Shown here: in pieces, positions 17,123-30,073 of the stretch
Layout: each line of letters begins with the position of its first letter
Position numbering within the stretch: the stretch's first letter is position 1
Source of the DNA: Pseudoalteromonas rubra
GTDB lineage: Bacteria > Pseudomonadota > Gammaproteobacteria > Enterobacterales > Alteromonadaceae
Assembly (NCBI RefSeq): GCF_000967655.1
Contig: NZ_JXYA01000027.1
Location: 124,001 to 188,000 of the forward strand
DNA length: 64,000 nt
Direction of reading: 5' to 3'
Program-made: the position numbers and the translations under genes
Notes under the pieces: model-generated
The model's database searches: none
What the model saw: the letters and a program-made list of their open reading frames with translations, nothing else
Told to the model about the DNA's origin: nothing

Positions 17123-17494
17123 AAGTTTGCCCCTGATAAAGTGATGAGAAGAATCGGCGAGCGGCACACATCAGCGGAAGGCGAGAAACACGGCGGATAG
17201 TCGGTTGTTTACCGGGCAAGTAACGGCGCATGGTACTGTGGATACCATGGCAACAGATTTGAGAAAGTGGTTCGCACATATTTTGCCCCTTCCTTGTCAG
17301 TAGAGCGATACTGCGGCATCCATGCTGACAATCGATGGCCCGAACGGCCCTGATGTGCCTGTTGGGCACATCAATCACGATAAAAGCAAGCTTAAACGCG
17401 CTTGACGGGGCACGCTCAGGCAGGCTTTTACCGCTCATGTATTACATCTGATCAGGTATAGTGGCTGGTTGTTGTTTGTGCAAATTACACTCTA
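17123..17494 (-). promoter_or_regulatory. Long leader and candidate promoter of the oxidoreductase cluster
   Basis: No convincing gene. On the minus strand TTGCAC (17483-17478) and TATACC (17460-17455) are 17 nt apart, a plausible sigma-70 promoter that would give a leader of about 325 nt. The leader contains a perfect 9-bp hairpin, TGATGTGCC (17351-17359) with GGCACATCA (17365-17373), without a T tract. A 156-aa frame over this stretch has no family resemblance and overlaps the small-subunit gene, so I leave it out. Confidence 0.4.
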
Positions 17495-18658
17495 TTACAC
17501 AAAGCACTGCTGCTTGATAAGCTCCGTGAGGATCTGCTGACTGGGTTTGATTTTTTCCATCGCCAAATATTCATCGGGCTGGTGTGCCTGGGCAATTGAG
17601 CCTGGTCCCATCACAATCGTCTCGCAACCAAGCTGCTGTAAAAAGGGCGCTTCTGTACAATAATTTACGGCCACGGCCTGCTGACCTGAAATTTTTTCAG
17701 CCAGCGTCACCAGTGCGCAATCCCGGGTGCCATGAAAAGCAGGGATGGGGTCATGTAAGTCAATCACTGACACGCTGTCGGGATAACGCGCATTGATCGG
17801 GGCAACGGCCTGCAGTAACAAGGCCTGTAGCTCTGCAATGCTGAGTCCCGGCAGGGGGCGTAAGTCAATATGCAGCTCGCAGCAGCCACAAATTCGGTTG
17901 GCGTTATCGCCGCCGTGAATATGACCTAAATTCAAGGTCGGGTACGGAATTGTAAAATCCTCAAGTGAATATTTATTCTTTAAATCTTCTTTTAACTGTA
18001 ACAGATTAGTAATCACCTGCTGCATGATCTCGATGGCATTTAGGCCGCGATCCGGATCGGAGCTGTGCCCGGAGCGCCCTGTGATCCGAATCGCCGAAGA
18101 CATATGCCCTTTGTGGGTATAAACCGGCACCATATCGGTGGGTTCACCTATGATACAGCGCTCTGGCTTGAGGTTACTGTGGCGTGCAATCTCCTGTGCG
18201 CCTGCCATGGTGATCTCTTCATCTGCGGTGGCCAGGAGCATGATTGGCGCGCTCTGCTTAAGATCTTTCAGCTCCTCCAGTGCTTGCAACACAAAAGCAA
18301 AAAAACCTTTCATATCAATACTGCCTAAGCCATATAAGCGGTTGTCTTGTTCACTGAGGGTGAAGGGATCAAAGTTCCAGCGGCTGTCATCAAAGGGCAC
18401 TGTGTCTGTGTGTCCGGCCAGCATCAGGCCGCCGCTGTGCTCTGCCATGCCCGGCGGACACCGTCTGGCGAGTAAATTGAACTTGCCCGGCGCGGCGTGG
18501 AGCTCGGTGATTTCGGTACTAAAACCCAGTTGCTCACACCACTGCGCAAGCAGTTCAATGACCGCCCGGTTGCTTTGATTGAGACTGGCATCGAGTGCGC
18601 TGACAGAAGGGCGCGCTATCAGTTCGCGGTACATGGTTTTAAAGTCGGGTAGAGACAT
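17495..18658 (-). CDS. argE: Acetylornithine deacetylase
   Basis: 387 aa, the usual length. Removes acetate from N-acetylornithine to give ornithine, the step before carbamoylation in the linear arginine pathway. M20-type dinuclear metallopeptidase motifs are intact: GHTDTVP (His83, Asp85), GSIDMKG (Asp115) and the catalytic ADEE pair (Glu147, Glu148). It is divergent from argC across 175 nt that contain an ARG box, the classical gammaproteobacterial layout. The transcript may read towards the downstream oxidoreductase cluster, but a separate promoter candidate lies after its stop codon. Confidence 0.96.
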   Translation of the reverse strand: MSLPDFKTMYRELIARPSVSALDASLNQSNRAVIELLAQWCEQLGFSTEITELHAAPGKFNLLARRCPPGMAEHSGGLMLAGHTDTVPFDDSRWNFDPFTLSEQDNRLYGLGSIDMKGFFAFVLQALEELKDLKQSAPIMLLATADEEITMAGAQEIARHSNLKPERCIIGEPTDMVPVYTHKGHMSSAIRITGRSGHSSDPDRGLNAIEIMQQVITNLLQLKEDLKNKYSLEDFTIPYPTLNLGHIHGGDNANRICGCCELHIDLRPLPGLSIAELQALLLQAVAPINARYPDSVSVIDLHDPIPAFHGTRDCALVTLAEKISGQQAVAVNYCTEAPFLQQLGCETIVMGPGSIAQAHQPDEYLAMEKIKPSQQILTELIKQQCFV

Positions 18659-18718
18659 AGTGTTTATCCTAAAAAATATTTATTCAAACCTGTTGCATAA
18701 AAATCTATATGTATGTAA

Positions 18719-18736
18719 GGTGAATATCAATTCATT
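18719..18736. promoter_or_regulatory. ARG box (ArgR operator) between argE and argC
   Basis: TGAATATCAATTCA at 18721-18734 matches the ArgR consensus TGAATNNNNATTCA exactly. A half-match ending in ATTCA lies at about 18681-18685. ArgR binding here would repress both divergent transcription units when arginine is plentiful. Confidence 0.85.
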
Positions 18737-18833
18737 TTTTTAGCATAAATATAGAGGGTGCAACAATGCGACGATAAGCTCATCAATAGCAAATATAAGG
18801 TCTTTGTGTTCACTTTAGTTTAAAGAGTTATCG

Positions 18834-19844
18834 ATGTTTAACGTAGCAATTGTTGGCGCCAGCGGATATAGCGGCGCAGAGCTGGCCAGTTTAGTGGCCC
18901 GCCACCCGGGTTTGAATCTCAGTGGCTGTTATGTGTCAGCGCACAGCCTGGATAAAGGGAAGTGTCTGAGCGAGTTATATCCTGAACATACAGGTTTACT
19001 TGATGTCTCCCTGCTTCCTTTGACGAATGAGGCGTTTGCAGACATAGCCGACAGCGATGTCGACTATGTCTGCCTTTGTACCGACCATAAGGTAAGCGTA
19101 GAGCTGGCCCAAACCTTTCTGAACATGGGCAAAAAAGTTTTCGACTTGTCCGGGGCCTACCGGCTTAAAAGCAGCGCAGATTACGAACAATACTATGGCT
19201 TTAGCCACCCTTACTCGCAGTGGCTCGACAAGGCGCAGTATGGCCTGGTTGAGTGGTACGGCGATTCCCTGAGCGAGGCTCAGCTGGTGGCGGTACCCGG
19301 GTGCTATCCAACCGCCGCCCTGAATGCGCTTAAGCCGCTAAAACAGGCTGACTTACTTAGTGACAGTACCATTATTATCAATGCCGTATCGGGTGTCACC
19401 GGTGCGGGCCGCAAAGCCAGCCTGAACACCCATTTTTGTGAGGTATCTTTGGCGCCTTATGGCTTGTTTAACCATCGCCATACCCCGGAAATTGAGCGTT
19501 ACCTTGATCACCCCGTGTTGTTTACGCCACATCTGGGGAATTTCCAGCGGGGGATTCTGGAAACCATCTATGTCTCACTCAAACCGGGTGTCTCAGAGCA
19601 TCAGATTGCAGAGGCCTATCAGGTGCTGGCAGACGAGCCGCTGATCCGTCTCAAAGGGGCCAGCATGCCGTCAATCAAAGGGGTGGCAAATCGCGCCTTT
19701 GTCGATATTGGCTGGCAGCAGCAGGGGCAGCAACTGATTGTCACAGTGGCGATAGATAATTTACTCAAAGGGGCGGCAGGGCAGGCGCTGCAGTGTATGA
19801 ATCTGGCCAGTCAGTATCCGCATGAACAAGGGTTGATGGGGTAA
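18834..19844 (+). CDS. argC: N-acetyl-gamma-glutamyl-phosphate reductase
   Basis: 336 aa. NADPH-dependent reduction of N-acetylglutamyl phosphate to the semialdehyde, third step of arginine synthesis. The N-terminal Rossmann motif VGASGYSGAEL and the active-site PGCYPTAA (Cys157) are intact. Upstream AAGAG is a weak ribosome-binding site. First gene of an operon with argB starting 3 nt after its stop. Expression is expected to be controlled by the ARG box about 100 nt upstream. Confidence 0.97.
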   Translation: MFNVAIVGASGYSGAELASLVARHPGLNLSGCYVSAHSLDKGKCLSELYPEHTGLLDVSLLPLTNEAFADIADSDVDYVCLCTDHKVSVELAQTFLNMGKKVFDLSGAYRLKSSADYEQYYGFSHPYSQWLDKAQYGLVEWYGDSLSEAQLVAVPGCYPTAALNALKPLKQADLLSDSTIIINAVSGVTGAGRKASLNTHFCEVSLAPYGLFNHRHTPEIERYLDHPVLFTPHLGNFQRGILETIYVSLKPGVSEHQIAEAYQVLADEPLIRLKGASMPSIKGVANRAFVDIGWQQQGQQLIVTVAIDNLLKGAAGQALQCMNLASQYPHEQGLMG

Positions 19845-19847
19845 CTT

Positions 19848-20630
19848 ATGACAGATAAAAAAATCTGGGTGATCAAGCTCGGTGGGGCGGTGCTTAATTC
19901 AGAGCAGGCTGCCCATGACTTATTCAGCGCACTGAATACGCGTGCACAACAAGACCAAACGCAAGGCTTTGTGGTGGTGCATGGCGGAGGTGCGCTCGTG
20001 GATAGCTGGCTCAATGATGCCGGGTTTGCCACAGCTAAACACCAGGGATTGCGGATCAGCCCTAAAGAGCAAATGCCTTATATTGTCGGCGCACTGGCCG
20101 GGTGTGCCAACAAACAACTCATGGCCCAGGCTATTACGGCGGAGTTAAGGCCGGTTGGGCTCAGCTTGTATGAAGCGGGCCTGATGACCACGCAAAAACT
20201 CAAAGCACTGGGGCAGGTAGGCACCTGCGAGCCGCAGGGCGACAGTTTGCTACCCGAGCTGCTGGCAGCCGGACGGATCCCATTGGTCAGTTCGATTGGC
20301 ATAGGTGCAGATGGCGCACTGTTTAACGTCAATGCCGACGAAGCAGCCGCAGCACTGGCACATCAGCTGGGCGCTGAACTGATTTTTATGACCGATGTAG
20401 AGGCGGTATTAGATGGCGCAGGTCAGCCGCTGGCGCAATTAAATAGCGACCAGATAGAACAACTGATAGCACAAAAGGTGATTGTGGGCGGGATGGAGGT
20501 CAAAGTTAAGACCAGTCTTCACGCTGCCCGACATTTACGACGCGGGGTGTATATCTCGAGCTGGCAAAAGCCAGATAACTTGCTTGCCCTGCTGGAGGGG
20601 CAGCACGTCGGAACGCAAATTTTACCTTAG
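19848..20630 (+). CDS. argB: Acetylglutamate kinase
   Basis: 260 aa, near the Escherichia coli length (258). Phosphorylates N-acetylglutamate with ATP, the second step of arginine synthesis. The amino-acid kinase fold is clear: IKLGGAVL at the N-terminus, VHGGG, then NVNADEAAAALA and the C-terminal VGGMEVKVKTS. The short N-terminus lacks the extra helix of arginine-inhibited hexameric enzymes, so feedback control probably acts on acetylglutamate synthase instead. It sits 3 nt after argC and 8 nt before argF. Confidence 0.97.
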   Translation: MTDKKIWVIKLGGAVLNSEQAAHDLFSALNTRAQQDQTQGFVVVHGGGALVDSWLNDAGFATAKHQGLRISPKEQMPYIVGALAGCANKQLMAQAITAELRPVGLSLYEAGLMTTQKLKALGQVGTCEPQGDSLLPELLAAGRIPLVSSIGIGADGALFNVNADEAAAALAHQLGAELIFMTDVEAVLDGAGQPLAQLNSDQIEQLIAQKVIVGGMEVKVKTSLHAARHLRRGVYISSWQKPDNLLALLEGQHVGTQILP

Positions 20631-20638
20631 GAAACCTT

Positions 20639-21559
20639 ATGTCGAGTCATTTTATAACTGGTCTGGAATTTGATAAAAGCCAGGCACTTAAGCTGCTTGC
20701 CCTGGCGAGTGATATGAAACAACAGCCGCAGGAATTTGCCCACGCACTGGCGGGCAAGTCTGTGGTCACGCTATTCGAAAAACCCAGCCTCAGAACCCGT
20801 TTGTCGTTTGATATTGGGATTAACAAACTGGGCGGTCATGCGGTCTATCTGGACCAGCAAAACGGCGCCATGGGCAGCCGTGAATCTGTACAGGATTTTG
20901 CGCTCAATATTGCTACCTGGGCCGATGCACTGGTAGCACGGGTTTCTTCTCACCATACCCTGGAGGTGCTGGCTGAGCACTCATCAATTCCGGTGGTGAA
21001 CAGTTTGTGCGACCTCTATCACCCCTGTCAGGCGCTGGCCGATTTTCTGACCTTGCAGGAGGTGTTTGGCGACGTCAGCCAGATCAAATTGGCGTATCTG
21101 GGTGAGGGTAACAATGTCTGTCAGTCTTTATTGCTGCTGGCGGCAACATTGGGGGCCGATTTTGTGGCTGTGTGCCCGAAAGGCCATTCGCCCGATGCGC
21201 AAATCGTTAAGCAGGCGGAGCAAATCGCGGCGGTAAATGGGGCGTCTGTGCTGATCAGCGATCGCATTGAAGCCGCAGTCGGTGCCAACGCCCTGTACAC
21301 AGATACCTGGGTTTCAATGGGCAGTGATACCTCACTGGAGCAGGCAAAAACCACCTTTATGCCCTACCAGCTCAATCAGGCATTACTCGAACAAACCGGG
21401 GCCAGCACAGTGCTGCATTGCCAGCCTGCGCACCGGGGCTATGAGATCACCTCCCAGGTGATGGACGGCCCTAAAGCGCGGATCCTGCAGCAGGCAGAAA
21501 ACCGCATGCATGCGCAAAACGCCCTGTTACTGACGCTCATGAATAAACAAATCGTCTGA
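20639..21559 (+). CDS. argF: Ornithine carbamoyltransferase
   Basis: 306 aa. Makes citrulline from ornithine and carbamoyl phosphate. The carbamoyl-phosphate loop KPSLRTRLSF, HPCQALADFLT, the ornithine-binding DTWVSMGSD loop and the catalytic-Cys segment HCQPAHRGYEIT are present. The last differs from the common HCLP by Gln for Leu, next to the catalytic Cys-Pro; the SMG loop argues for ornithine, not acetylornithine, as substrate, in agreement with argE being present. AGGAAACCTT precedes the ATG. Third gene of the arg operon. Confidence 0.95.
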   Translation: MSSHFITGLEFDKSQALKLLALASDMKQQPQEFAHALAGKSVVTLFEKPSLRTRLSFDIGINKLGGHAVYLDQQNGAMGSRESVQDFALNIATWADALVARVSSHHTLEVLAEHSSIPVVNSLCDLYHPCQALADFLTLQEVFGDVSQIKLAYLGEGNNVCQSLLLLAATLGADFVAVCPKGHSPDAQIVKQAEQIAAVNGASVLISDRIEAAVGANALYTDTWVSMGSDTSLEQAKTTFMPYQLNQALLEQTGASTVLHCQPAHRGYEITSQVMDGPKARILQQAENRMHAQNALLLTLMNKQIV

Positions 21560-21593
21560 GCCAACAAGATTTAAGTATTAAGGTAAAAACATC

Positions 21594-22808
21594 ATGAAAA
21601 AGATTAAAAAAGTTGTTCTGGCTTACTCAGGTGGTCTGGATACGTCGGCCATTGTGCCCTGGCTAAAAGAAAATTACGGCTGTGAAGTGGTCGCCTTTGT
21701 TGCCGATGTCGGTCAGGGTGAAGAAGAGCTACAGGGCGTCGAAGAAAAAGCCCTGGCGTCCGGTGCCAGTGAATGTCATATCGTCGACTTAAAGGCCGAA
21801 CTGGTGAGTGATTACATCTATCCAACCTTGCAAAGTGGCGCGATCTACGAAGGCACTTACCTGCTGGGAACTTCCATGGCGCGGCCAATTATCGCCAAAG
21901 CGCAGGTTGAGATAGCGCGCAAAGTCGGCGCGGATGCGCTATCCCATGGCTGTACTGGCAAAGGGAATGATCAGGTGCGTTTCGAATCTTGCTTTGCCGC
22001 GCTTGCGCCGGACCTTGAGGTCATCGCGCCGTGGCGGGAGTGGTCGCTGTCGAGCCGGGAATCCTTGCTGGATTATCTGGCCGAGCGCAACATTCCTTGC
22101 GCCGCCTCTGCCACCAAAATCTATAGCCGTGATGCCAATGCCTGGCATATTTCTCACGAAGGCGGCGAGCTGGAAGACCCCTGGAATCAGCCCAGCGAGC
22201 AGGTCTGGACCTGGACGGCTTCGCCCGAGCAGGCGCCCGATGAGGCTGAACTGGTCAGTGTACAGATTGAGGCCGGTCAGGTGGTGGCTGTGAATGGTCA
22301 AAACCTCAGTCCTTATCACTGTCTGCTGACGCTGAACGAGATTGCCGCTAAACATGGTGTAGGCCGCATTGATATCGTTGAAAACCGTTTGGTGGGTATG
22401 AAGTCGCGCGGCTGTTACGAAACCCCGGGGGGAACTGTGATGGTGGCAGCCCTTCAGGCCATTGATGAGCTGGTGCTGGACAAGGCCAGCCGTAAATGGA
22501 AAGAAACCGTGGCCAATGAGTTTGCACATCTGGTGTACGACGGTCGCTGGTTTACCCCGTTAAAAGACTCGCTGCTGGCGGCAGCCCAGTCTCTGGCGCA
22601 GGTGGCCAGCGGTGAGGTGGTGCTGAAACTGTATAAAGGTCAGGTCAGTGCGGTACAAAAGCGCTCGGTGAACAGCTTATATAGCGAAGCGTTTGCGACT
22701 TTCGGTGAGGACGATGTGTACGACCAGTCTCATGCCGAAGGCTTTATCCGCTTGTTCTCCTTGTCCAGTCGTATTGCGGCATTGAACAAGCAAAAGTCGG
22801 TTAAATAA
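21594..22808 (+). CDS. argG: Argininosuccinate synthase
   Basis: 404 aa, matching the short-type enzyme family. Joins citrulline and aspartate using ATP. The pyrophosphatase-type loop [11 protein letters not shown] is at residues about 10-20, with [15 protein letters not shown] and the [10 protein letters not shown] region typical of ArgG downstream. It follows argF by 34 nt and precedes the fused argH by 24 nt, each with its own ribosome-binding site (AAGGTAAAAACATC, and GAGGAGTAAAGTAAC before argH). Confidence 0.97.
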   Translation: MKKIKKVVLAYSGGLDTSAIVPWLKENYGCEVVAFVADVGQGEEELQGVEEKALASGASECHIVDLKAELVSDYIYPTLQSGAIYEGTYLLGTSMARPIIAKAQVEIARKVGADALSHGCTGKGNDQVRFESCFAALAPDLEVIAPWREWSLSSRESLLDYLAERNIPCAASATKIYSRDANAWHISHEGGELEDPWNQPSEQVWTWTASPEQAPDEAELVSVQIEAGQVVAVNGQNLSPYHCLLTLNEIAAKHGVGRIDIVENRLVGMKSRGCYETPGGTVMVAALQAIDELVLDKASRKWKETVANEFAHLVYDGRWFTPLKDSLLAAAQSLAQVASGEVVLKLYKGQVSAVQKRSVNSLYSEAFATFGEDDVYDQSHAEGFIRLFSLSSRIAALNKQKSVK

Positions 22809-22832
22809 CGGTGATCAGAGGAGTAAAGTAAC

Positions 22833-24698
<1,866 letters not shown>

Positions 24699-24713
24699 AA
24701 CCTACAGTAATTG

Positions 24714-24745
24714 GCTAAAGCGCCAACCAAGGCGCTTTAGCTTAT

Positions 24746-24748
<3 letters not shown>
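24714..24748 (+). terminator. Terminator of the arg operon
   Basis: GCTAAAGCGCC (24714-24724) pairs with GGCGCTTTAGC (24731-24741), a perfect 11-bp stem, followed by TTATTT. It lies between convergent argH(A) and the Wzi-like gene, and overlaps the end of the latter's 3' region. Confidence 0.8.
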
Positions 24749-26622
<1,874 letters not shown>

Positions 26623-26765
26623 TTATCAAGCTTGCGGCACAATATCACTGGTCTGATTTCAAAATGAAAATTTAATGTTATTCCTATTTAGTGCTATTTT
26701 CACTGTGCGCTATAACCGAAAGGTCAATCTTGCCCCATTAATTACGTGTTATCAGAGAACCGAAT

Positions 26766-27422
26766 ATGAACACCAAGGAAAAAATTATTCGTACCAGCAT
26801 TGCCTTGTTTAACTTACATGGCGAGCGGACAATCACCACCAATCACATTGCTTCCAACATGGGGATCAGCCCAGGTAACCTGTATTACCACTTTAAAAAT
26901 AAAGAAGACATTATCCGCAATATCTTTGCTCAGTACAGCGAGCACTTAAGTACGCATTTCAAGCCGTTGGGCGCCCACGATGAGCCGGTTGAACAGCTGA
27001 CTCAGTATCTCGATTCATTGTTTGAATTGATGTGGCGTTACCATTTCTTCTATGACAATCTGAATGATATTTTGGCCCGCGATGATGCCCTTAAAAAAGA
27101 CTACATTGCGTTTCAGGCACGTTTGTTTGAGCAGGTCATGGCCGTTGTTATCGGATTGCGTGAGGCTGAAGTGATTGCGATTAGTAATGAAGACGCTAAA
27201 GAATTGGCGCATATGCTGAAATTGGTGGTGAGCTTTTGGACCCCGTATGTGAAAGCGCGCAGAATGACCGGAGTGTTGGAGCAGCAAGACATCTACAATG
27301 GCATTGTAAAGGTTTTAGTTTTGTTTAAACCCTATGGCACCGCACTCAGCCGGGATAAAATTGAACAACTACAGCAACACTATCAGGCGATGGCAGACGC
27401 CGCATTGCCCAGTATCGCCTGA
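26766..27422 (+). CDS. TetR/AcrR-family transcriptional regulator
   Basis: 218 aa. The N-terminal DNA-binding helix-turn-helix is clear (IIRTSIALFNLHGERTITTN, then MGISPGNLYYHFKNKEDIIRNIF). The C-terminal ligand-binding half, with FELMWRYHFFYDNLNDILARDD, resembles the PF13972-type group common in marine gammaproteobacteria. It is transcribed alone, divergent from coaD, so autoregulation of this 176-nt intergenic region is possible. The ligand and targets are unknown; similar proteins often control lipid or efflux genes, but nothing here shows that. Confidence 0.88.
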   Translation: MNTKEKIIRTSIALFNLHGERTITTNHIASNMGISPGNLYYHFKNKEDIIRNIFAQYSEHLSTHFKPLGAHDEPVEQLTQYLDSLFELMWRYHFFYDNLNDILARDDALKKDYIAFQARLFEQVMAVVIGLREAEVIAISNEDAKELAHMLKLVVSFWTPYVKARRMTGVLEQQDIYNGIVKVLVLFKPYGTALSRDKIEQLQQHYQAMADAALPSIA

Positions 27423-27548
27423 CCTCACAGACCAGAAAAAGCTGGTTATCCTCTGTATATTTCCTAGTCTTTAATAAGTCTGCTATAATCGCGCGCCCGT
27501 TGTCGGCGCGCCAATTGCGCATTCATGTCCAAACCAAGAGTGACTTCT

Positions 27549-29006
27549 ATGTTTAAATTTATCGTCAAACTGCACCCCGAAATCGTGATCAAAAGTAAAT
27601 CGGTTCGCAAACGCTTTACTATGGTACTCGAGCGAAACATTAAACTGGTGCTCAGCCGCTTTGATGAAAAAGTGACGGTAAAAAATAACTGGGACAACAT
27701 CACTGTGGTGACGCAAAGCGAAGATCCTAAGATCCGCAACGCGTTTATCAGTGGTCTGGGCCGTATTCCGGGTATTGTTCAGTTTCTGGAAGTACAGGAA
27801 ACGACATTTGAAACCCTGGACGACATTTATCAAAAAGCTCTGCCGCTGGTGGGCCCGCAAATTGAAAACAAAACCTTCTGTGTGCGCGTTAAGCGCCAGG
27901 GCGATCATGATTTTACCTCCAGTGATGTAGAAAGGTATGTCGGCGGCGGTCTGAATCAGAACGTACCGGGAGCGCGGGTGCAGCTACGCAAGCCCGATGT
28001 GACGGTTAAAATTGAGGTAAAAGGCGACCGTGCTTATATCGTAACCACTAAACACCTGGGTATGGGTGGCTTCCCATTGCCAACACAAGAAGATGTACTG
28101 TCTTTGATGTCGGGTGGCTTTGATTCGGGCGTGGCCAGCTATCAGATGATCCGAAAAGGGGCGAGAACCCACTTCCTGTTTTTCAATCTGGGTGGTGCAG
28201 CCCACGAGATTGGGGTTAAACAGGTCAGCCACTATTTGTGGAAGCAATATAGCTCAACCCATAAAGTGCGTTTTATTACGGTCGACTTCGAGCCGGTGGT
28301 CGCCGAGATCCTCGAAAACATCGAAAGCAGCCAGATGGGCGTCGTGCTTAAGAGGATGATGATGCGCGCAGGTTCTGCAGTCGCTGAGCGTTTTGGCATT
28401 CAGGCTTTGGTAACCGGTGAGTGTATTGGTCAGGTATCCAGCCAGACGCTGGCAAATCTTAACGTAATCGACCGTGTCACCGAGACACTGATCTTACGTC
28501 CTTTGATCCAATACGACAAAGAAGAGATCATTCGCATTGCACGCCAGATAGGCACTTGTGAAATGGCAGAGTCGATGCCGGAATACTGTGGTGTGATTTC
28601 GAAAAAGCCAACGGTTAAAGCTAAGCTGGAAAAAATCGAAGCGGAAGAAAGTAAGTTTGACTTTGATGTACTGAACACTGTGGTGGAAAATGCCGTCGTG
28701 AAAGACATCCGCGAGATTGAGGCCGAAGCAAAAGAAGAAGTCAAAGAAGCAGAAAATGTCAGCGACCTGCCAGCGGGTGCCGTGGTGGTGGATATACGCT
28801 CCCCGGAAGAGGAAGATGCCGAGCCGCTTGAGCTCGATGGGATTGAAGTGATCCATTTGCCGTTTTTCCGCCTGGCCACTAAATTCGGTGACCTGCCTCA
28901 GGACAAAGACTACTACCTGTACTGCAATAAGGGCGTGATGAGCCAGTTACAGGCCTTGATCCTGCACGAAAACGGCTTTGCAAACGTCAGAGTATACCGT
29001 CCATAG
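27549..29006 (+). CDS. thiI: tRNA 4-thiouridine synthase / thiazole sulfurtransferase
   Basis: 485 aa from the ATG at 27549 ([20 protein letters not shown]), which fits Escherichia coli ThiI (482 aa); an upstream in-frame ATG at 27525 adds eight residues and is less likely. Adenylates U8 of tRNA and adds sulfur; it also supplies sulfur for thiamine thiazole. It has a THUMP region at about 60-165, the PP-loop [23 protein letters not shown] (Cys equivalent to Cys344) and a C-terminal rhodanese domain ending YCNKGVMS, with the persulfide Cys. The full two-domain form is intact. Confidence 0.96.
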   Translation: MFKFIVKLHPEIVIKSKSVRKRFTMVLERNIKLVLSRFDEKVTVKNNWDNITVVTQSEDPKIRNAFISGLGRIPGIVQFLEVQETTFETLDDIYQKALPLVGPQIENKTFCVRVKRQGDHDFTSSDVERYVGGGLNQNVPGARVQLRKPDVTVKIEVKGDRAYIVTTKHLGMGGFPLPTQEDVLSLMSGGFDSGVASYQMIRKGARTHFLFFNLGGAAHEIGVKQVSHYLWKQYSSTHKVRFITVDFEPVVAEILENIESSQMGVVLKRMMMRAGSAVAERFGIQALVTGECIGQVSSQTLANLNVIDRVTETLILRPLIQYDKEEIIRIARQIGTCEMAESMPEYCGVISKKPTVKAKLEKIEAEESKFDFDVLNTVVENAVVKDIREIEAEAKEEVKEAENVSDLPAGAVVVDIRSPEEEDAEPLELDGIEVIHLPFFRLATKFGDLPQDKDYYLYCNKGVMSQLQALILHENGFANVRVYRP

Positions 29007-29021
29007 CGCTAACTGCTGCAC

Positions 29022-29049
29022 TGTGGCTGAGCAACGCTGCTCAGCCACA
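29022..29049. terminator. Perfect hairpin between convergent thiI and the Tat-protein gene
   Basis: TGTGGCTGAGCA pairs with TGCTCAGCCACA across a 4-nt loop, a 12-bp perfect stem. It lacks a T tract on either strand, so it may be a weak terminator or a 3'-end stabiliser for both transcripts. Confidence 0.5.
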
Positions 29050-29056
29050 CACTACC

Positions 29057-30070
29057 TTACCCCAGCGTAACCTTTTTCAACGCAACGCCTGAGCGGCTCA
29101 GAGCAGACTCCACCAGCCGCATAGTCAGAGGATCGCGACTGCTGCCATGCTGCATCCAGACCAAAGACTGGGCATGACGCGCTGTTACCTTGGTCTCATT
29201 TTGAAGTGCACTAAGATAATGACGGGCAAAGATCGCCTGACTTGCCATATCGTTAGAGATATTGAGGATCCCCGGGTGCACACACTTTTCCTCAGTGCTT
29301 AGTGCATCCGTGGCCGCGATAAAGCGGGTAGCATTGTTTGCCAGTAACCTGACCTTGGCAAACACCGCCTGGTTGAGCGCAGATATTTTGGTAAGCCCAT
29401 CCAGTTGCTCTGTATAATGAACCAGATCATCGGCCGCCAGCAGCGTCTGGGCTATGGCACGTTCTGGTGCAACGGGCTGACCATGCTGATCGGTTAACTG
29501 TCCCAGATAAATGAGGTGATCGGCACGTTTGGCACCCACAAGCACCCGCACATTGGGTAATGCGCGTGGCAGGGTCAATGTCTCCCATTGTTGAGTATGA
29601 CGGGTATTGATAAATCGGGCCGGTGCGAACTCCTTGCCCAGCGCCTTGCTTGCTGACACCATCAGTGAAGAGGTCTGAGCCAGGTCGTGTTCACTGTTAT
29701 ACGCGATGGTGATCTGCTGAGCGTTTATCCCCTGCGCGAGCAGGTGCTTGAGGCTGGCATATAGCAGCTTACTATCGACGCTATAGGGAAACGGCTTGTT
29801 AGTGACCACACCCAGTACAATTAACACCTGCTGATCCGCACGGATAGCTAAATCCAGTGTGTCTGCCAGAGTAGTGTACTGAGCGTGCAATTGTTCTTGC
29901 TCCTGCAAGCCGGCATTTTTCAGTGTGGCGGTGGCAACTACGCCCTGATGTACATCAATGGTGTTTTGCCAGGCAAAAGTTGGTGCGCTGGTTGCCAGTG
30001 CGCCCAGTCCTAACCCGGTGCCCTTCAAAAAGGAACGCCTGGACAGTGAGGTATGTTGCTGAGTTTTCAT
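29057..30070 (-). CDS. Tat-exported protein, possibly DUF362-like
   Basis: 337 aa with a twin-arginine signal SRRSFLKGTGLGLGALATSA at the N-terminus, so it is probably exported folded, possibly with a cofactor. The body is not confidently recognised. The layout around LPNVRVLVGAKRADHLIYLG and CVHPGILNISNDMASQAIFA recalls DUF362-type proteins (a conserved Gly-Ile-x-Ser-x-Asp stretch near the end), but no cysteine-rich iron-sulfur motif is visible. It starts 3 nt after the preceding Tat lipoprotein gene and is the last gene of the amino-acid-oxidase operon. Function unknown. Confidence 0.7.
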   Translation of the reverse strand: MKTQQHTSLSRRSFLKGTGLGLGALATSAPTFAWQNTIDVHQGVVATATLKNAGLQEQEQLHAQYTTLADTLDLAIRADQQVLIVLGVVTNKPFPYSVDSKLLYASLKHLLAQGINAQQITIAYNSEHDLAQTSSLMVSASKALGKEFAPARFINTRHTQQWETLTLPRALPNVRVLVGAKRADHLIYLGQLTDQHGQPVAPERAIAQTLLAADDLVHYTEQLDGLTKISALNQAVFAKVRLLANNATRFIAATDALSTEEKCVHPGILNISNDMASQAIFARHYLSALQNETKVTARHAQSLVWMQHGSSRDPLTMRLVESALSRSGVALKKVTLG

Positions 30071-30073
30071 AGA

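Noticed and set aside
16968..17438. 156-codon reading frame on the minus strand upstream of the small-subunit gene
   Set aside because: It overlaps the well-supported small-subunit gene, has no family resemblance and no spaced ribosome-binding site; treated as leader sequence.
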